Position numbers and translations under genes: made by a program. A DNA stretch of 20,000 nt from Symbiodinium natans (Eukaryota; Sar; Dinophyceae; Suessiales; Symbiodiniaceae): positions 398,186 through 418,185 of the forward strand of contig CAJNDS010002426.1 of assembly GCA_905221605.1 (NCBI GenBank), read 5' to 3'. Shown one piece after another: positions 1 to 8,716 of this stretch; position 1 is the stretch's first letter, and every line of letters begins with the position of its first letter. A model generated the notes under the pieces. The model made no database searches. It had not been told where the DNA came from and was given only the letters and a program-made list of their open reading frames with translations.

Positions 1-422
<422 letters not shown>

Positions 423-941
423 GACGGGCAAGGAATTGACGACGTGTCCAGCAGTGCCCAACACCGTGAGTGCACTCTTGTCTATTCTACCTGTCCGCCG
501 CGTTTGCCCCACCGCTTCGTCTGTCCGGTGCGACACTGAAGAACAGGTGCGCGCGCACACTTCTGTCGTCACGTATTAAACAGTTTGATGCGCAGTCACA
601 CCTGAAGAAGCTTTGCGTAGCTTTCCACTGTGTGCGCTTGTAAGAGCGCTCGACCAATATGGACAGACCATGCAGATTTCTATCCTCTGCCGTCAGTGTC
701 AGACAAAAGCTCTGCACTTGGGCTGATTTGGGGGCTTTGCTGTATTTCGCCACCTTGGTCGACTCCTCAGAGAAGGTATACCTGTACATTTGACATGTTA
801 CACAGACCAGCTCGCGTCCGAGGTTCCATATGCATGGCGAACGCGTGCACGTCGCGACTTTCCCGAGCCGGCCCGCTTCCCAGTTGTTTTTTCCGTGACT
901 CGTCCGTGACTTAGCGCGACAATGAGCTCAAGTTTTGTCAG
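423..941. other. No convincing gene; possible intron or 5' flank
   Basis: I see no reading frame with protein-like composition, no clear promoter motif and no complete spliced-leader sequence. An AG|G acceptor-like site lies at 940-942 (TTTTGTCAG then G), just before the first convincing coding segment. ATGs at 922 and 952 lie in a frame that closes after about 22 and 12 codons respectively. This stretch is most simply an intron or upstream flank of the large + strand gene. Confidence 0.4.
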
Positions 942-1609
942 GTGGAGCCCCATGGATTTGGATTTCTCTATGCATTGCCGGTTTTCTTGAGAATGCAAAT
1001 GGGTTTGAGCTGTGCCAAAGCTTCAAGAGGAGCCGTCTGTGGTCCCCAAGCCAGCCAAACTCAAGCCTGCTGACGGCTGGGACAACCACTCACACGTGCA
1101 CGGCCGCCGAAATCCCTATCACCAGCTGTGGAGATTCGGGCTGTGACACCACTTGTTGCCCAGCAGCAGAACTCTGGTGCGCCGGTTGCGGCAATGGTTC
1201 TCAGCACGGCTGTGGCCAGTGCTCAGGCGGCTTCATCAACGTAGGCGGTTCGAGCGATGCCAGGGACACCCGCTGTGAAGCCTGCATGGACACACCAGCC
1301 TGGATAAACAAAGATGGCAAGACATGCGTGCAGTTGGAGAAAGCAGAGTGCACGGACGAGGACTTCCATTTTCTCTCTTCAAACATGGCTTGCTGTCAGT
1401 GTGGAGGGGGGCATCGCCAAGCAACCTCTTTCGCGTACTTCACGCCAACTTTGGTCCTGGGTCAAGATGCCAGCATCACAGGACCTTTGGGCAGGCCCAT
1501 CCCCCGAACGGCAAGCCACTACTCGATCGATCAGGCCTGCCCGCTTCTGGACTACAACCTGACCTTGAACGCCACAACGGGCGAAGTAGAGCTCGCGAAG
1601 GCCGGCCAT
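942..1609 (+). CDS. Cys-rich secreted protein, coding segment 1 (signal-peptide-like start)
   Basis: This is the first convincing exon of the large surface-protein gene. The frame is open from 926 and has no upstream ATG, so the true start probably lies in an earlier exon; an AG|G acceptor at 940-942 would begin this one in phase 1. The first 20 residues contain a hydrophobic core (WIWISLCIAGFL) followed by small residues, which resembles a signal peptide. A Cys-rich stretch follows with many CxxC and CC pairs, then a segment like a cadherin/Ig-type repeat (ACPLLDYNLTLNATTGEVEL) with N-glycosylation sequons. I end the exon at 1609: a GT at 1610 joined to the AG at 1690-1691 restores the LHCTV motif at the same distance after the TG as in the later repeat (TGILV...LNCTV). 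No specific function is recognised. Confidence 0.6.
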
Positions 1610-1691
1610 GTGAAACCATCTCATGGCGTTTTGCCATTGTGTTTCGGTGGGGGGGGTTGAGCCTTAGTGTCTCAACGCGTTTTGCGGACAG
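1610..1691 (+). other. Probable 82-nt intron (GT-AG, phase 0)
   Basis: The upstream segment is in frame 2 and the downstream one in frame 3, with stops in between and a run of eight or nine G at about 1649-1657. Removing 1610-1691 (GTGAAA...GGACAG|G) joins the frames in phase 0 and gives a repeat spacing like that of the next Ig-like repeat. A one-base indel in the G run is the main alternative. Confidence 0.45.
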
Positions 1692-2698
1692 GACTGTTCA
1701 CGAGTTGGCTGCGGTTCCTCCGAGCCGTTCACTCTTCACTGCACCGTCACGGCCCATCAGAACGAAGAGCTGAACTTCACCGCCGCGCTCGATGTGCGCG
1801 CAGAGAGGCTCGTCTACGGTGAAGACAACGTCCTATTCGCGCCGATCGAGTCAGATAAGTCAGGTGAGTCCGGGGAATTATCTTTCTCTCCGAGTGCAAG
1901 CATGAATCTTAGCGGCGGTGTTTTCTCCATGAACTGTCTTCCGTCTGAAGACACCCCATGGCTGAACCTCGATGATGCAACAGGAGTCATCACCATCAGG
2001 CCAGACCAAGTGCCAAACAATACTTTTGGTGTCGCTGACATTCGTGAGCAAGGAAAGGGCATAAAGTGCCGCATCCTGTGGGAGAAGATGCAGTCTGCTG
2101 GGACGCTTGAAGACTTTTCCGTTTGGCTTCTCATCCTGTTACCAACACCTTGGGCTGGTGTGTCTTGGAGCATGTCGACAATTCAGCAGACCATAGGCGT
2201 TGCTTCGCCCCCAACAATTCCGATGGACTCTCTTCCAAGGGCATGGAGCTTGCCTCCAACCAGCTTCGCCGCAGCATGTTCATCTGGCAACACTGACGTC
2301 GCCTTCAAGTTCGATGTGTTGACAGGCCAAGCCACACTCGACGGTCATGAGGCATTCGTGTTGGATACCTCCACTGGCATCTTGGTCTCGCGGGCAAATT
2401 CGAGCCTGTCTTACATCTTTGACGCAGATAAGGCGCAGCGCAGGAGCCTGTCATTGAATTGCACAGTGTTTGGCCATTACGACTGGAGAGTCGGCCATCG
2501 AATTACGGTGAGCGGGCGGATATCCATTGAGCTCATGGATGACACCTGCTGGAAGCCGTTGGCGTCGAGCAAGTGGCAGATTTCAGAGCAGGTGGATGCC
2601 AACTCTTCCAGCAAGTGCAAATCTGCCTGCCGGAGCATGGCGAACTGCTCGCACTACAGGTGCCTCGGAGTCTCCAAAAAATGCCGTATCCACTATCC
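1692..2698 (+). CDS. Cys-rich secreted protein, coding segment 2 (Ig-like repeats, start of PAN-like module)
   Basis: The open frame contains at least two repeats with the pattern 'C-leader, TG-V/I-turn, about 25 residues, C': DDATGVITI near 1970-2000 and DTSTGILVS near 2360-2395. Both resemble cadherin/Ig-like (putative-Ig) repeats of large alveolate surface proteins. After 2530 a PAN/apple-like Cys module begins (DDTCWKPL, CKSACRSMANCSHYRC, KKCRIHYP). The reading between about 2105 and 2250 is less protein-like, and another frame there looks equally plausible (GWCVLEHVDN), so a short extra intron or an indel may be hidden. I end the exon at 2698, before GTCTTTTT, because phase 2 there matches the next segment. 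Extracellular adhesion or binding is likely from architecture only. Confidence 0.6.
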
Positions 2699-3423
2699 GT
2701 CTTTTTGCCTGTCTCAACTAACACAAAACCCTATACAAAAAATATTATTTCGCTTCGAACATCCCCACCCTCTCTTGGTAGAGATACTCTGGGGTCGGGC
2801 TCCAGGGACACTGGGGCTGGGCACCCGCAGCAGACAGGGAGACCCTGGGGTTGGGCACTCAGGAGACTCGGGGCTGGGCACTCCACTTTTCTGGGGCTGG
2901 GCACTGGGCACTCCAGGGAGTTGGGCACTCCAGTCTCCTGGGGCTGAGCACTCCCGTGACACTCTGTTGGAGTTTTGGTTTCAAAAATTTGGTGGGCACT
3001 AGGCAGACACTCCGGGGACAATCTGGCCAGGAAGACTCTGGCGCTGGGCACTCTGTCTGAACCTGGCCAATTCGGAGTCTGGGATTGGGTACGGGCTCGA
3101 AATTCAAAAGTTGGACATTCTAGCGAGATTGGAGGCTTGGGACACTCTGGGTTGGGCACGCCGGGGAGACTGTGGGGTTGGGGGCTCCAAAAAATGTGGG
3201 GTTGGGAGTGAAAAAATTTGGGCAATTGAGGAAAAGTCTGGAGCGGGCACTCCAGGAAGACTCTGGAGTTGGGCAGGAGAAGAGTTCCGGGTGAGGAGAA
3301 GAGTTGAGTCTAAAATCTAACAGTTTAAAATCTAACAGCCTCACACCGAGGGTGGGGAATAAATATGCATGTATATGTATATGTTGTACTTATATTGTGG
3401 TCTTCAGCCCAGCGCCCGCGAAG
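2699..3423 (+). other. Probable 725-nt intron (GT-AG, phase 2)
   Basis: The donor GTCTTTTT follows codon bases CC. The acceptor CGCGAAG|G at 3421-3424 supplies the third base, so the reading becomes ...CRIHYP-FNETTGASSC. The intron is mostly the G-rich minisatellite, plus an A/T-rich stretch at 3310-3400. Confidence 0.5.
2776..3295. repeat. Degenerate G-rich minisatellite
   Basis: About twenty imperfect units of roughly 22-28 nt, with core CTGGGGYTGGGCACTCCAGG, fill this stretch. The first half (2776-2965) is better conserved; units decay and vary in length after 2965. Long open frames on both strands here, rich in ECP/SAQP or LGTRG-type residues, are products of the repeat and not genes. 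Clusters of GGGG spaced by a few bases could form G-quadruplexes in RNA or DNA. Confidence 0.85.
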
Positions 3424-4009
3424 GTTCAACGAGACCACTGGGGCCTCCAGCTGTTTGTTTTTGCGGGCTCGCTGTCAAAGCGACTCTCGCGCATGTGTGG
3501 ACCATGGAGTTGTGACAGAGAAGATCCCCCGATGTTCTGAGCGCGAGACCTGCGTCAGCTTCAACAACCCCGCCAACCAGTTTTATGCCGGTGTCTATTG
3601 TCCAGCCAGTGTAGATAGCCAGAATGATGTGGTCTATCTGGCCACGGGGGTCACGCAGCAGGACGCTCAGTACCTGGCTTCTTACAACGCTCATTCAGGA
3701 GCGGATGGAATCAGTTGCGAGCAGGGAGACTTCATGCTGCGGCGTCCGGACCCCTCCACCGATTTCGCTGACCCAGATGTGAACAACTCCCGAGTAGAGT
3801 TGCACGGGGAGAGTCTGGCCTGTGTTCGGCCTGAAGGGGGTGGAGATTTCATCTCGGCCATCTTTGACAACGGCAAGCAGCAGGTGTCGTTTGTGAACAA
3901 CAAGACGTTCGTGGGGGAGAACTCCGCGGACCTGTACGTTGATCTCCACAACCCAGACTGCGCAGAGCCCAACCTGACAGCTCACTCCCCTGATGGCGAT
4001 CCTGGAGCC
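3424..4009 (+). CDS. Cys-rich secreted protein, coding segment 3
   Basis: The open frame (frame 2) encodes a Cys-containing region that completes the PAN-like module begun upstream (SSCLFLRARCQSDSRACVDH, CSERETCVSF). It continues into a soluble-looking stretch with several Asn-X-Ser/Thr sequons (DVNNSRVEL, VNNKTF, EPNLTAH). The start at 3424 is set by phase match with segment 2 and the AG|G rule. The end at 4009 uses the GT at 4010 (phase 0), which matches an AG|G at 5952-5954. Soon after 4020 the frame runs into microsatellite, so the exon must end close to here. No named family is recognised. Confidence 0.6.
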
Positions 4010-4028
4010 GTTCCTGGGTACTCCGTTG

Positions 4029-4372
4029 GCTTTTACAGTGTGTCCGTCCGTGCATCCGTCTGTCCGTCCGTGCGTGCATGGTTGCGTGCGTGGGAGGTGC
4101 GTGCGTGCGTGCTTGCGTGCGTGCGCGTGTGCACGCGTGCGTGGGCGGGTGCACACGTGCGTGCGTGCGTGGGTGGGTGGGTGGGGGGGTGGGTGGGTGG
4201 TGGGTGTGTCTGTGTGTCTCTGTGTGTCTCTGTGTGTCTCTGTGTGTGCGCGGGTGTCTGTGTCTGTCTGTGTGTGTGTGTGAGTGTGTGTGAGAGTGTG
4301 TGTGAGAGTGTGTGTGAGAGTGTGTGTGTGTGTGAGTGTGTGTGTGTGTCGTGTGTGTGTGACAGTCTCTGT
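4029..4372. repeat. GTCC/GTGC/GTGG/TGTC microsatellite
   Basis: A compound simple repeat passes from (GTCC)n through (GTGC)n and (GTGG)n to TGTGTCTC and (TG)n with GAGAG interruptions. It is strongly purine/pyrimidine-alternating and G-rich on the + strand. It lies immediately before copy 1 of the 226-bp repeat, and a similar TG tract lies right after copy 2. Confidence 0.95.
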
Positions 4373-4381
4373 CTACCAAGA

Positions 4382-4607
4382 GTTCAAGCAGGGGGGCATG
4401 GCCCTCACTCACAGATCATGCCCAACGAAGCTAAGTGAGTGAGGGGGATATCAGTGCCCGGCCAGCACTGACGTACCTGCAAATCTGTTTCACAAGTTTC
4501 CATGTCGGCCTGATTCGCTCAGGTTTGATTTGATTCATCCAGACCTCTGAACGCAGGAGCATGTGAACTGAGATAGGGATACCAGAGGGAGGATTCTATG
4601 AGTGTGT
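4382..4607 (+). repeat. 226-bp intronic repeat, copy 1, with two stem-loops
   Basis: Near-identical to 5441-5676 in direct orientation with an offset of 1059 bp. I see only a handful of substitutions (for example T/C at 4504/5563). Near its left end lie two inverted repeats: CCCTCACTCAC (4402-4412) with GTGAGTGAGGG (4435-4445), an 11-bp perfect stem with a 22-nt loop; then TCAGTGC (4451-4457) with GCACTGA (4465-4471), a 7-bp stem with a 7-nt loop. No coding capacity is seen. Confidence 0.9.
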
Positions 4608-5440
4608 TCCAGGTGTATTTCTTTTCTCGCTACACCTGCGATCGGATTGCCCATCATTGATTGTCCCTGATCGGACCTCAGCAGATTGTTGCCCTGTCGT
4701 GGACCTCAGAAACCGTCATGTCCTTAATGGACCTCAGATGAGCGTGCGCTGAAGAGACCCTATTGATCGCCTTGAATAGACCCCAGATATCTATCAGCTC
4801 CGTGACATTTTTTTGTCAAGAAGTATATTGGTGAAGTGGTGTGCCGGCAGCCATGTCTGCGACTCTAAGTACTCCAAACGCTCATGGGAGTGAAGTGGTT
4901 GGTCAGGAGAAGGGGCTAGGCAACCAATGAGTTTTCCACACGCCTGCGCTGCAAGCCGCGGTTTGTTTGCTTATTTGTCTTGTAGCCAGCATTGCGGGGC
5001 TGCGGCAGTTTCGTAAGACCTGCGATCCGTAGATGCTGAGCTTATGGACAGGCGCTTCGGGGCTGCGGCAGGCTCACGAAAGACCTGCGAACCGAATGCG
5101 CCATGAATTCTGTTCGCTTGCTTGCTTGCTTTTCGCTGCTTCCGTCTCGAGTAGCTCCGCCAAGCAGTATGACGGATGCCTGTTTTGGTGGCACACTGAC
5201 AGATTCCGTTAGCAATGCCCTTTTTCTTTTCAATTTCCGGGTCCGAGTATTGATTTCGGACAAGAGTGTTCTCTGCTTTCTCGCCTTTGTCGTCTTTAAG
5301 AAGTCTCAAAGCGAAGCCGCCAGCCGCCGGACCAGGGATGTCACCGTTTGTCAGTGTTTTTCTGCTTTGCATTTCAAGATGCCCTTGTGGCTTCGTGTGT
5401 TCGTGTGTGTGACAGCCTCCATCTACATCTATTTATAAAT
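4608..5440. other. Spacer between the two 226-bp copies; no gene seen
   Basis: The spacer holds a degenerate GGACCTCAG motif repeated about every 28 nt at 4670-4740. It also holds a small tandem duplication: CGGGGCTGCGGCAG...AGACCTGCGA at 4995-5036 and again at 5058-5099, offset 63 nt. Open frames on both strands lack recognisable domains. Confidence 0.6.
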
Positions 5441-5676
5441 GTTCAAGTAGGGGGGCATGGCCCTCACTCACAGATCATGCCCAACGAAGCTAAGTGAGTG
5501 AGGGGGATATCAGTGCCCGGCCAGCACTGACGTACCTGCAAATCTGTTTCACAAGTTTCCACGTCGGCCTGATTCGCTCAGGTTTGACTTGATTCATCCA
5601 GACCTCTGAACGCAGGAGCATGTGAACTGAGATAGGGCAGATAGGGATAACAGAGGGAGGATTCCATGAGTGTGTG
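5441..5676 (+). repeat. 226-bp intronic repeat, copy 2
   Basis: The same sequence as copy 1, with both stem-loops intact: CCCTCACTCAC 5461-5471 with GTGAGTGAGGG 5494-5504, and TCAGTGC 5510-5516 with GCACTGA 5524-5530. It differs mainly by a local duplication of GATAGGG near 5633-5647. It runs directly into the TG microsatellite at its right end. Confidence 0.9.
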
Positions 5677-5815
5677 TGTGTGTGTGGGTGTGTGTGTGTG
5701 GGGTGTGTGGGTGTGTGGGTGTGTGGGTGTGTGGGTGTGTGGGTGTGTGGGTGTGTGGGTGTGTGGGTGTGTGGGTGTGTGGGTGTGTGGGTGTGTGGGT
5801 GTGTGGGTGCGGGCG
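5665..5815. repeat. (TG)n and (GTGTGTGG)n microsatellite
   Basis: A short TG tract is followed by about 13 nearly perfect copies of an 8-bp unit, GTGTGTGG, from about 5701 to 5808. It then decays into GGGC/GGGT. The frames through it (CVGVWVCG repeats) are not genes. Confidence 0.95.
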
Positions 5816-5872
5816 TGGGTGCGGGCGGGCTTGGTCATGCGCACGTACTGTATGCGTGCGCGCGCGTGCTGG

Positions 5873-5942
5873 AGTCTAGAGTCTAGAGTCTAGAGTCTAG
5901 AGTCTAGAGTCTAGAGTCTAGAGTCTAGAGTCTAGAGTCTAA
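5873..5942. repeat. Perfect 7-bp tandem array, TCTAGAG
   Basis: About ten head-to-tail copies of AGTCTAG (equivalent to TCTAGAG) with no internal variation, so the array is young. Each unit contains the palindrome TCTAGA. The array stops about 11 nt before the proposed acceptor at 5952-5953, so it sits where a polypyrimidine tract or branch site would be expected. Confidence 0.95.
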
Positions 5943-5953
5943 AAGGTCTAGAG

Positions 5954-7088
5954 GTTCTCAATACTCCAGTGCTCGAAGCTCTGACAGTTCAGGAAGAGCC
6001 AACTCTTGCAATCGTCGTGGATGATCTCTCGACACTCGAGCCTGCCGACCTCTCTTTGCATCCGTGCGAATGCCTTCCGCCTGGCTGGGGAGAAGAGGAG
6101 GAGAGCTCGGGCGAAACGAGCACGAGCGAGAAAATCTTGATCGTGCACGGGTCGTTTTCCTGCAGCCAAGATGGACTTCTGTCCGTCCTGCAGCTGGCTG
6201 TGCAGGAGCCGCCTTTACAACTGTGCGAAGCAGCATGTCGCAAGGAGACATCTTGCGCCTTCTTCTGGGCAGGTACGTCAGGCTCCACGCAGTGCAAACT
6301 GTACAGCCGTTGCAACCTCCTGGTCCGAGACATGGGCTCAGAGGGCGAGCTTTATGGCCGGCCTCCCAAAACGGCGCTTTGCAAGAAGTCGGACCCGGAG
6401 GCCTGCTGGACCAGCACAGTGCGCCGGTCCATGCTCGGCGCAACGGCCCTGAGCCCACAGAGGACAGCGGGCTCCGAGTCCCCGGAGCCATTATTCGTCG
6501 CAGGCGCTTTCAACAACCGGACCGAGGCAGAGGCCGGGTGCACGGCAGCCGGGCGCTGGCTCTGCAGCTCCTTCGACCTCCGCGTCGCGAGGGCCCGCCC
6601 TGTCGACAATGCCAAGACGGCTTTTCTGCAGGACGTTTGTGGGACTCAAGATGCCGACGGCTTCCACCAGACCGACTGCGGATCGCAGATGGGCGCCTTT
6701 TGCTGCGCCCATTGCGGGCTTCGTGTGCAGATCGAGCCTGAAGGGCCAAGATGCCCCGCAAGTCACCCGTGGGCCTACCGCCCAAAGAAGAACTTCGACT
6801 TGTGCTGTGCATCGGAGCACGGGGTAGAAAGCGGCCTCTACAACTCCGGCCTGCCGGAGGGGCGTTCGGACTCCTGCCTTGGTTACCATTACACGGAGTG
6901 CAAACCGTCAGGAGGATCTGCAGGATCCGGCTGCGCTGACTACAGGAGGACTCTCACGCTCAGCTCGGGCTCCTACGCGACCCTCGCCGAGATCGGAGGG
7001 CACGTCCTTTCCCTCGAACTGCTTGGTGGGCCGCTGTGCTCAGCGACCCTCTATCAAGGTCTGGCACTTAAGATCCAAGGCAGCCTGT
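5954..7088 (+). CDS. Cys-rich secreted protein, coding segment 4 (PAN-like modules)
   Basis: The open frame, about 378 codons, follows an AG|G at 5952-5954. An acidic linker comes first (about 6085-6125), then a PAN/apple-like module at about 6160-6390 with the spacing C..C...C..F....C.LYS.C and a closing GELYGRPP. A second Cys region at 6510-6730 contains GCTAAGRWLCSSF and FCCAHCGL. A third at 6745-6945 contains CPASHPWAYRP and DLCCASEHG, a pattern I associate with large dinoflagellate extracellular proteins but cannot tie to a named family. The exon ends at 7088 before GTAGCTTG; reading on would stop at 7100-7102. Joining to 7191 in phase 1 makes a Cys codon. Confidence 0.7.
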
Positions 7089-7190
7089 GTAGCTTGAAGT
7101 GATCGTATCGCGGGACAGCACGGGAGGATACGGGAGGGAGGGACCACAGCTGACCAATTCAACAGAACAGCCGAGGTCAGGGCTTCACAG
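7089..7190 (+). other. Probable 102-nt intron (GT-AG, phase 1)
   Basis: GTAGCTTG...GCTTCACAG|G. Flanking coding segments are both in frame 2, and the stop TGA at 7100-7102 lies inside. Removal joins T + GC to give a Cys codon and a continuous reading. Confidence 0.55.
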
Positions 7191-7792
7191 GCATGGCGCA
7201 GTCACTTTCGCCAGGAACGTCAATGGATGCCTCCGCACTTTCCGCACTTGATTTCCAGGTTTCGTCGGTACAGGTGCTGGATGACCGGGCCTGTGAAGTC
7301 GCGCCGCCGCTTCGGCGGCCCAGCGGTCGGCCCTTAACGGAGTGCAGAGCAAGCGGCTGTGCAGATGCCGCCAAGCAAGGCACGGCGTGGCAGTGCTACT
7401 TGCCTGAAAAGCAGCCTGGCGGCCGGTGCTTGTTCCAAGACTTGCTGGAGCTTTGCGACTGGAAGCTCCTCCTTGGCGGCGTCGGTGTTGAGACATGTGG
7501 TACATGCGATTATTCTCTCTCAAACTCCCACTACTGGCAGCACAAGAAGCCTTTGAAAGGCGTCTTCAAAGCCGGTGCAACATTGGAGCTGTCCTGCTGG
7601 CATGAATTCTATGCAGCTGTTCCGAGAGAAGGACTTTTCGGACAGATTCATGGGGAGCGCAGCCAGCTCACCTGCTCTGGGGGAGATTGGGTGGCAGCAT
7701 CCAGCTTTGCTTGTGCAGCCTGCGTGCAGCTGGTGCGTGCTCCGTACGCAGACTTGCAGAAAGCAGAGAAGCAAGAGCGCCCTGGCGCCAAA
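7191..7792 (+). CDS. Cys-rich secreted protein, coding segment 5
   Basis: About 200 codons with regularly spaced cysteines (CRASGCADAAK, WQCYLPEK, CLFQDLLELCDW, CGTCDYSLSNS, LTCSGGDW, CAACVQL). No named domain is recognised. An in-frame ATG at 7193 means it could start a separate gene, but the preceding phase-compatible intron makes an internal exon more likely. The end at 7792 uses the consensus donor GTAAGT at 7793. A GC donor at 7785 is an alternative that would fit the phase of an AG|G at 8717. Confidence 0.6.
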
Positions 7793-8149
7793 GTAAGTTA
7801 AGCATGAATTCTACGCGCTCCGGCTCTGAAGGAGGTCCTGAAGGTCCAGGAAATGGAAATTACCGTCCAGGGTCGCTTCCCTTAGCCTAAACCCTTTCCC
7901 ACTTTTTTGGAAAGTACGTAGGAAGCCACAGGGGTCCCAGGAGTCCCAGCACATCCCGAAATAGTCCCTACAAAGGGTGACTCTGGCAGGTCACTGGCGC
8001 CTGAGGGATTTCTAGGGGGTCTTCCCGAGGATCAGGCAACAAAAACAACTCGTTTCGACCAAATCCACCGTAAACCCAGCAGCACAATTTCCAACAAGGG
8101 ACATACACTCTTTTTGCGAGGCTTATTGTCGTAGGTTCTTTCGTTTCAG

Positions 8150-8260
8150 CCTTGGGGACCAAATGAGCCCTAAAATTGGGGTCATATACCCTATACTACT
8201 ATAATCCTTATTAAGGTATATGAACCATAAACCCTTTTGGGGTTCATTTCGTCCCCAAGG
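8150..8260. repeat. 111-bp foldback (MITE-like or introner-like) element
   Basis: Arms 8150-8190 and 8215-8260 pair over almost their whole length. The outer 21 nt, CCTTGGGGACCAAATGAGCC and the next base, match the reverse complement of 8240-8260 with two mismatches. The inner ends TCATATACC and GGTATATGA pair perfectly. The loop is about 24 nt and A/T-rich. The inverted repeat ends abruptly on both sides (TTTCAG before, AGGCTG after), as expected for a small mobile element with terminal inverted repeats. Confidence 0.75.
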
Positions 8261-8283
8261 AGGCTGTCTAATTTTGGATTGGC

Positions 8284-8410
8284 AGGCTGTACTTCGTCGT
8301 GCGGCACGAGCTACAGGTGCTGGTAGACTTGAGGGTGCCGCGCATGATTGATCAGACGGGGCAGCTCGTCGAGGCCAACATCAACCCCAAGGAGCTCTTA
8401 ATTCAGCTAC
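8284..8410 (+). pseudogene. Orphan coding-like fragment, about 40 codons
   Basis: A short GC-rich frame reads RLYFVVRHELQVLVDLRVPR and continues MIDQTGQLVEANINPKELL. Its amino-acid mix is that of a folded protein and unlike the surrounding noncoding DNA. It begins after a CAG at 8283-8285, has no start codon, and runs directly into the telomere-like repeat. I do not recognise the source protein. It is either a fragment captured with the repeat or a skipped or alternative exon. Confidence 0.4.
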
Positions 8411-8481
8411 TAGGGTTTAGGGATAACTGTTTAGGGTTTAGGGAGTTTAGGGTTTGGGGTTTGGGGTTTGGGGTTTAGGGG
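8411..8481 (+). repeat. Interstitial telomere-like repeat (TTTAGGG / TTTGGGG)
   Basis: The + strand contains TTTAGGG five times, mostly in register, followed by three TTTGGGG variants and a final TTTAGGGG. TTTAGGG is the telomere unit of plants and of dinoflagellates. The array is short and partly degenerate, so it is internal rather than a chromosome end. Confidence 0.8.
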
Positions 8482-8716
8482 CAGTCTTGGCACTACTCTC
8501 TGCGCTTGTAAATCATGGATCGTCGTGGCCATCCCCTGAAAGGAGTGGGTGGGAAGCTTGCGGGTCCATTCTGGAGCCCATGGTCAAGATGGAACCCCGG
8601 GTGGTTTTTCGAGGTTTTTTTTGGAAGTAAGCGCAGCAAAGTATCGTGATCGAATGGTTCCTTTTTTCCTTAAGCCTTGGGTTGCCAAGGAAGAGCCTGG
8701 ACGACCTCTGATGCAG

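Larger units (their letters stand above)
4010..5953 (+). other. Probable 1.9-kb intron filled with repeats
   Basis: The segment between coding parts 3 and 4 begins GTTCCTGG and ends CTAGAG|G. It contains, in order, a TG/GC microsatellite, a 226-bp direct repeat, an 833-nt spacer, the second copy of the repeat, a second TG microsatellite and a 7-bp array. The 111-codon open frame at 5103-5438 has no domain-like composition or recognisable motif, and I do not call it a gene. Confidence 0.5.
7793..8716 (+). other. Probable intron with foldback element, gene fragment and telomere-like repeat
   Basis: It starts GTAAGT and ends GATGCAG|G. With the GT donor the phase would instead fit an acceptor at 8756-8757; with the GC donor at 7785 it fits 8716. 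No complete gene lies inside. Contents are listed separately at 8150-8260, 8284-8410 and 8411-8481. Confidence 0.45.

Noticed and set aside
2731-3225. A 164-codon frame on the minus strand with repeated ECP and PSP motifs.
   Set aside because: It mirrors the G-rich minisatellite. Similar frames exist on both strands, and the flanking coding exons on the + strand show this is an intron.
3849-4412. Minus-strand frame rich in Thr/His/Arg.
   Set aside because: A microsatellite by-product overlapping the real + strand exon.
5103-5438. 111-codon + strand frame with hydrophobic stretches, possibly a membrane protein.
   Set aside because: No motif, no repeat of the coding style of the neighbours, and it lies between two copies of an intronic repeat.
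5873-5942. Regular short repeats as a possible CRISPR array.
   Set aside because: The 7-bp units are contiguous with no spacers, and the setting is eukaryotic.
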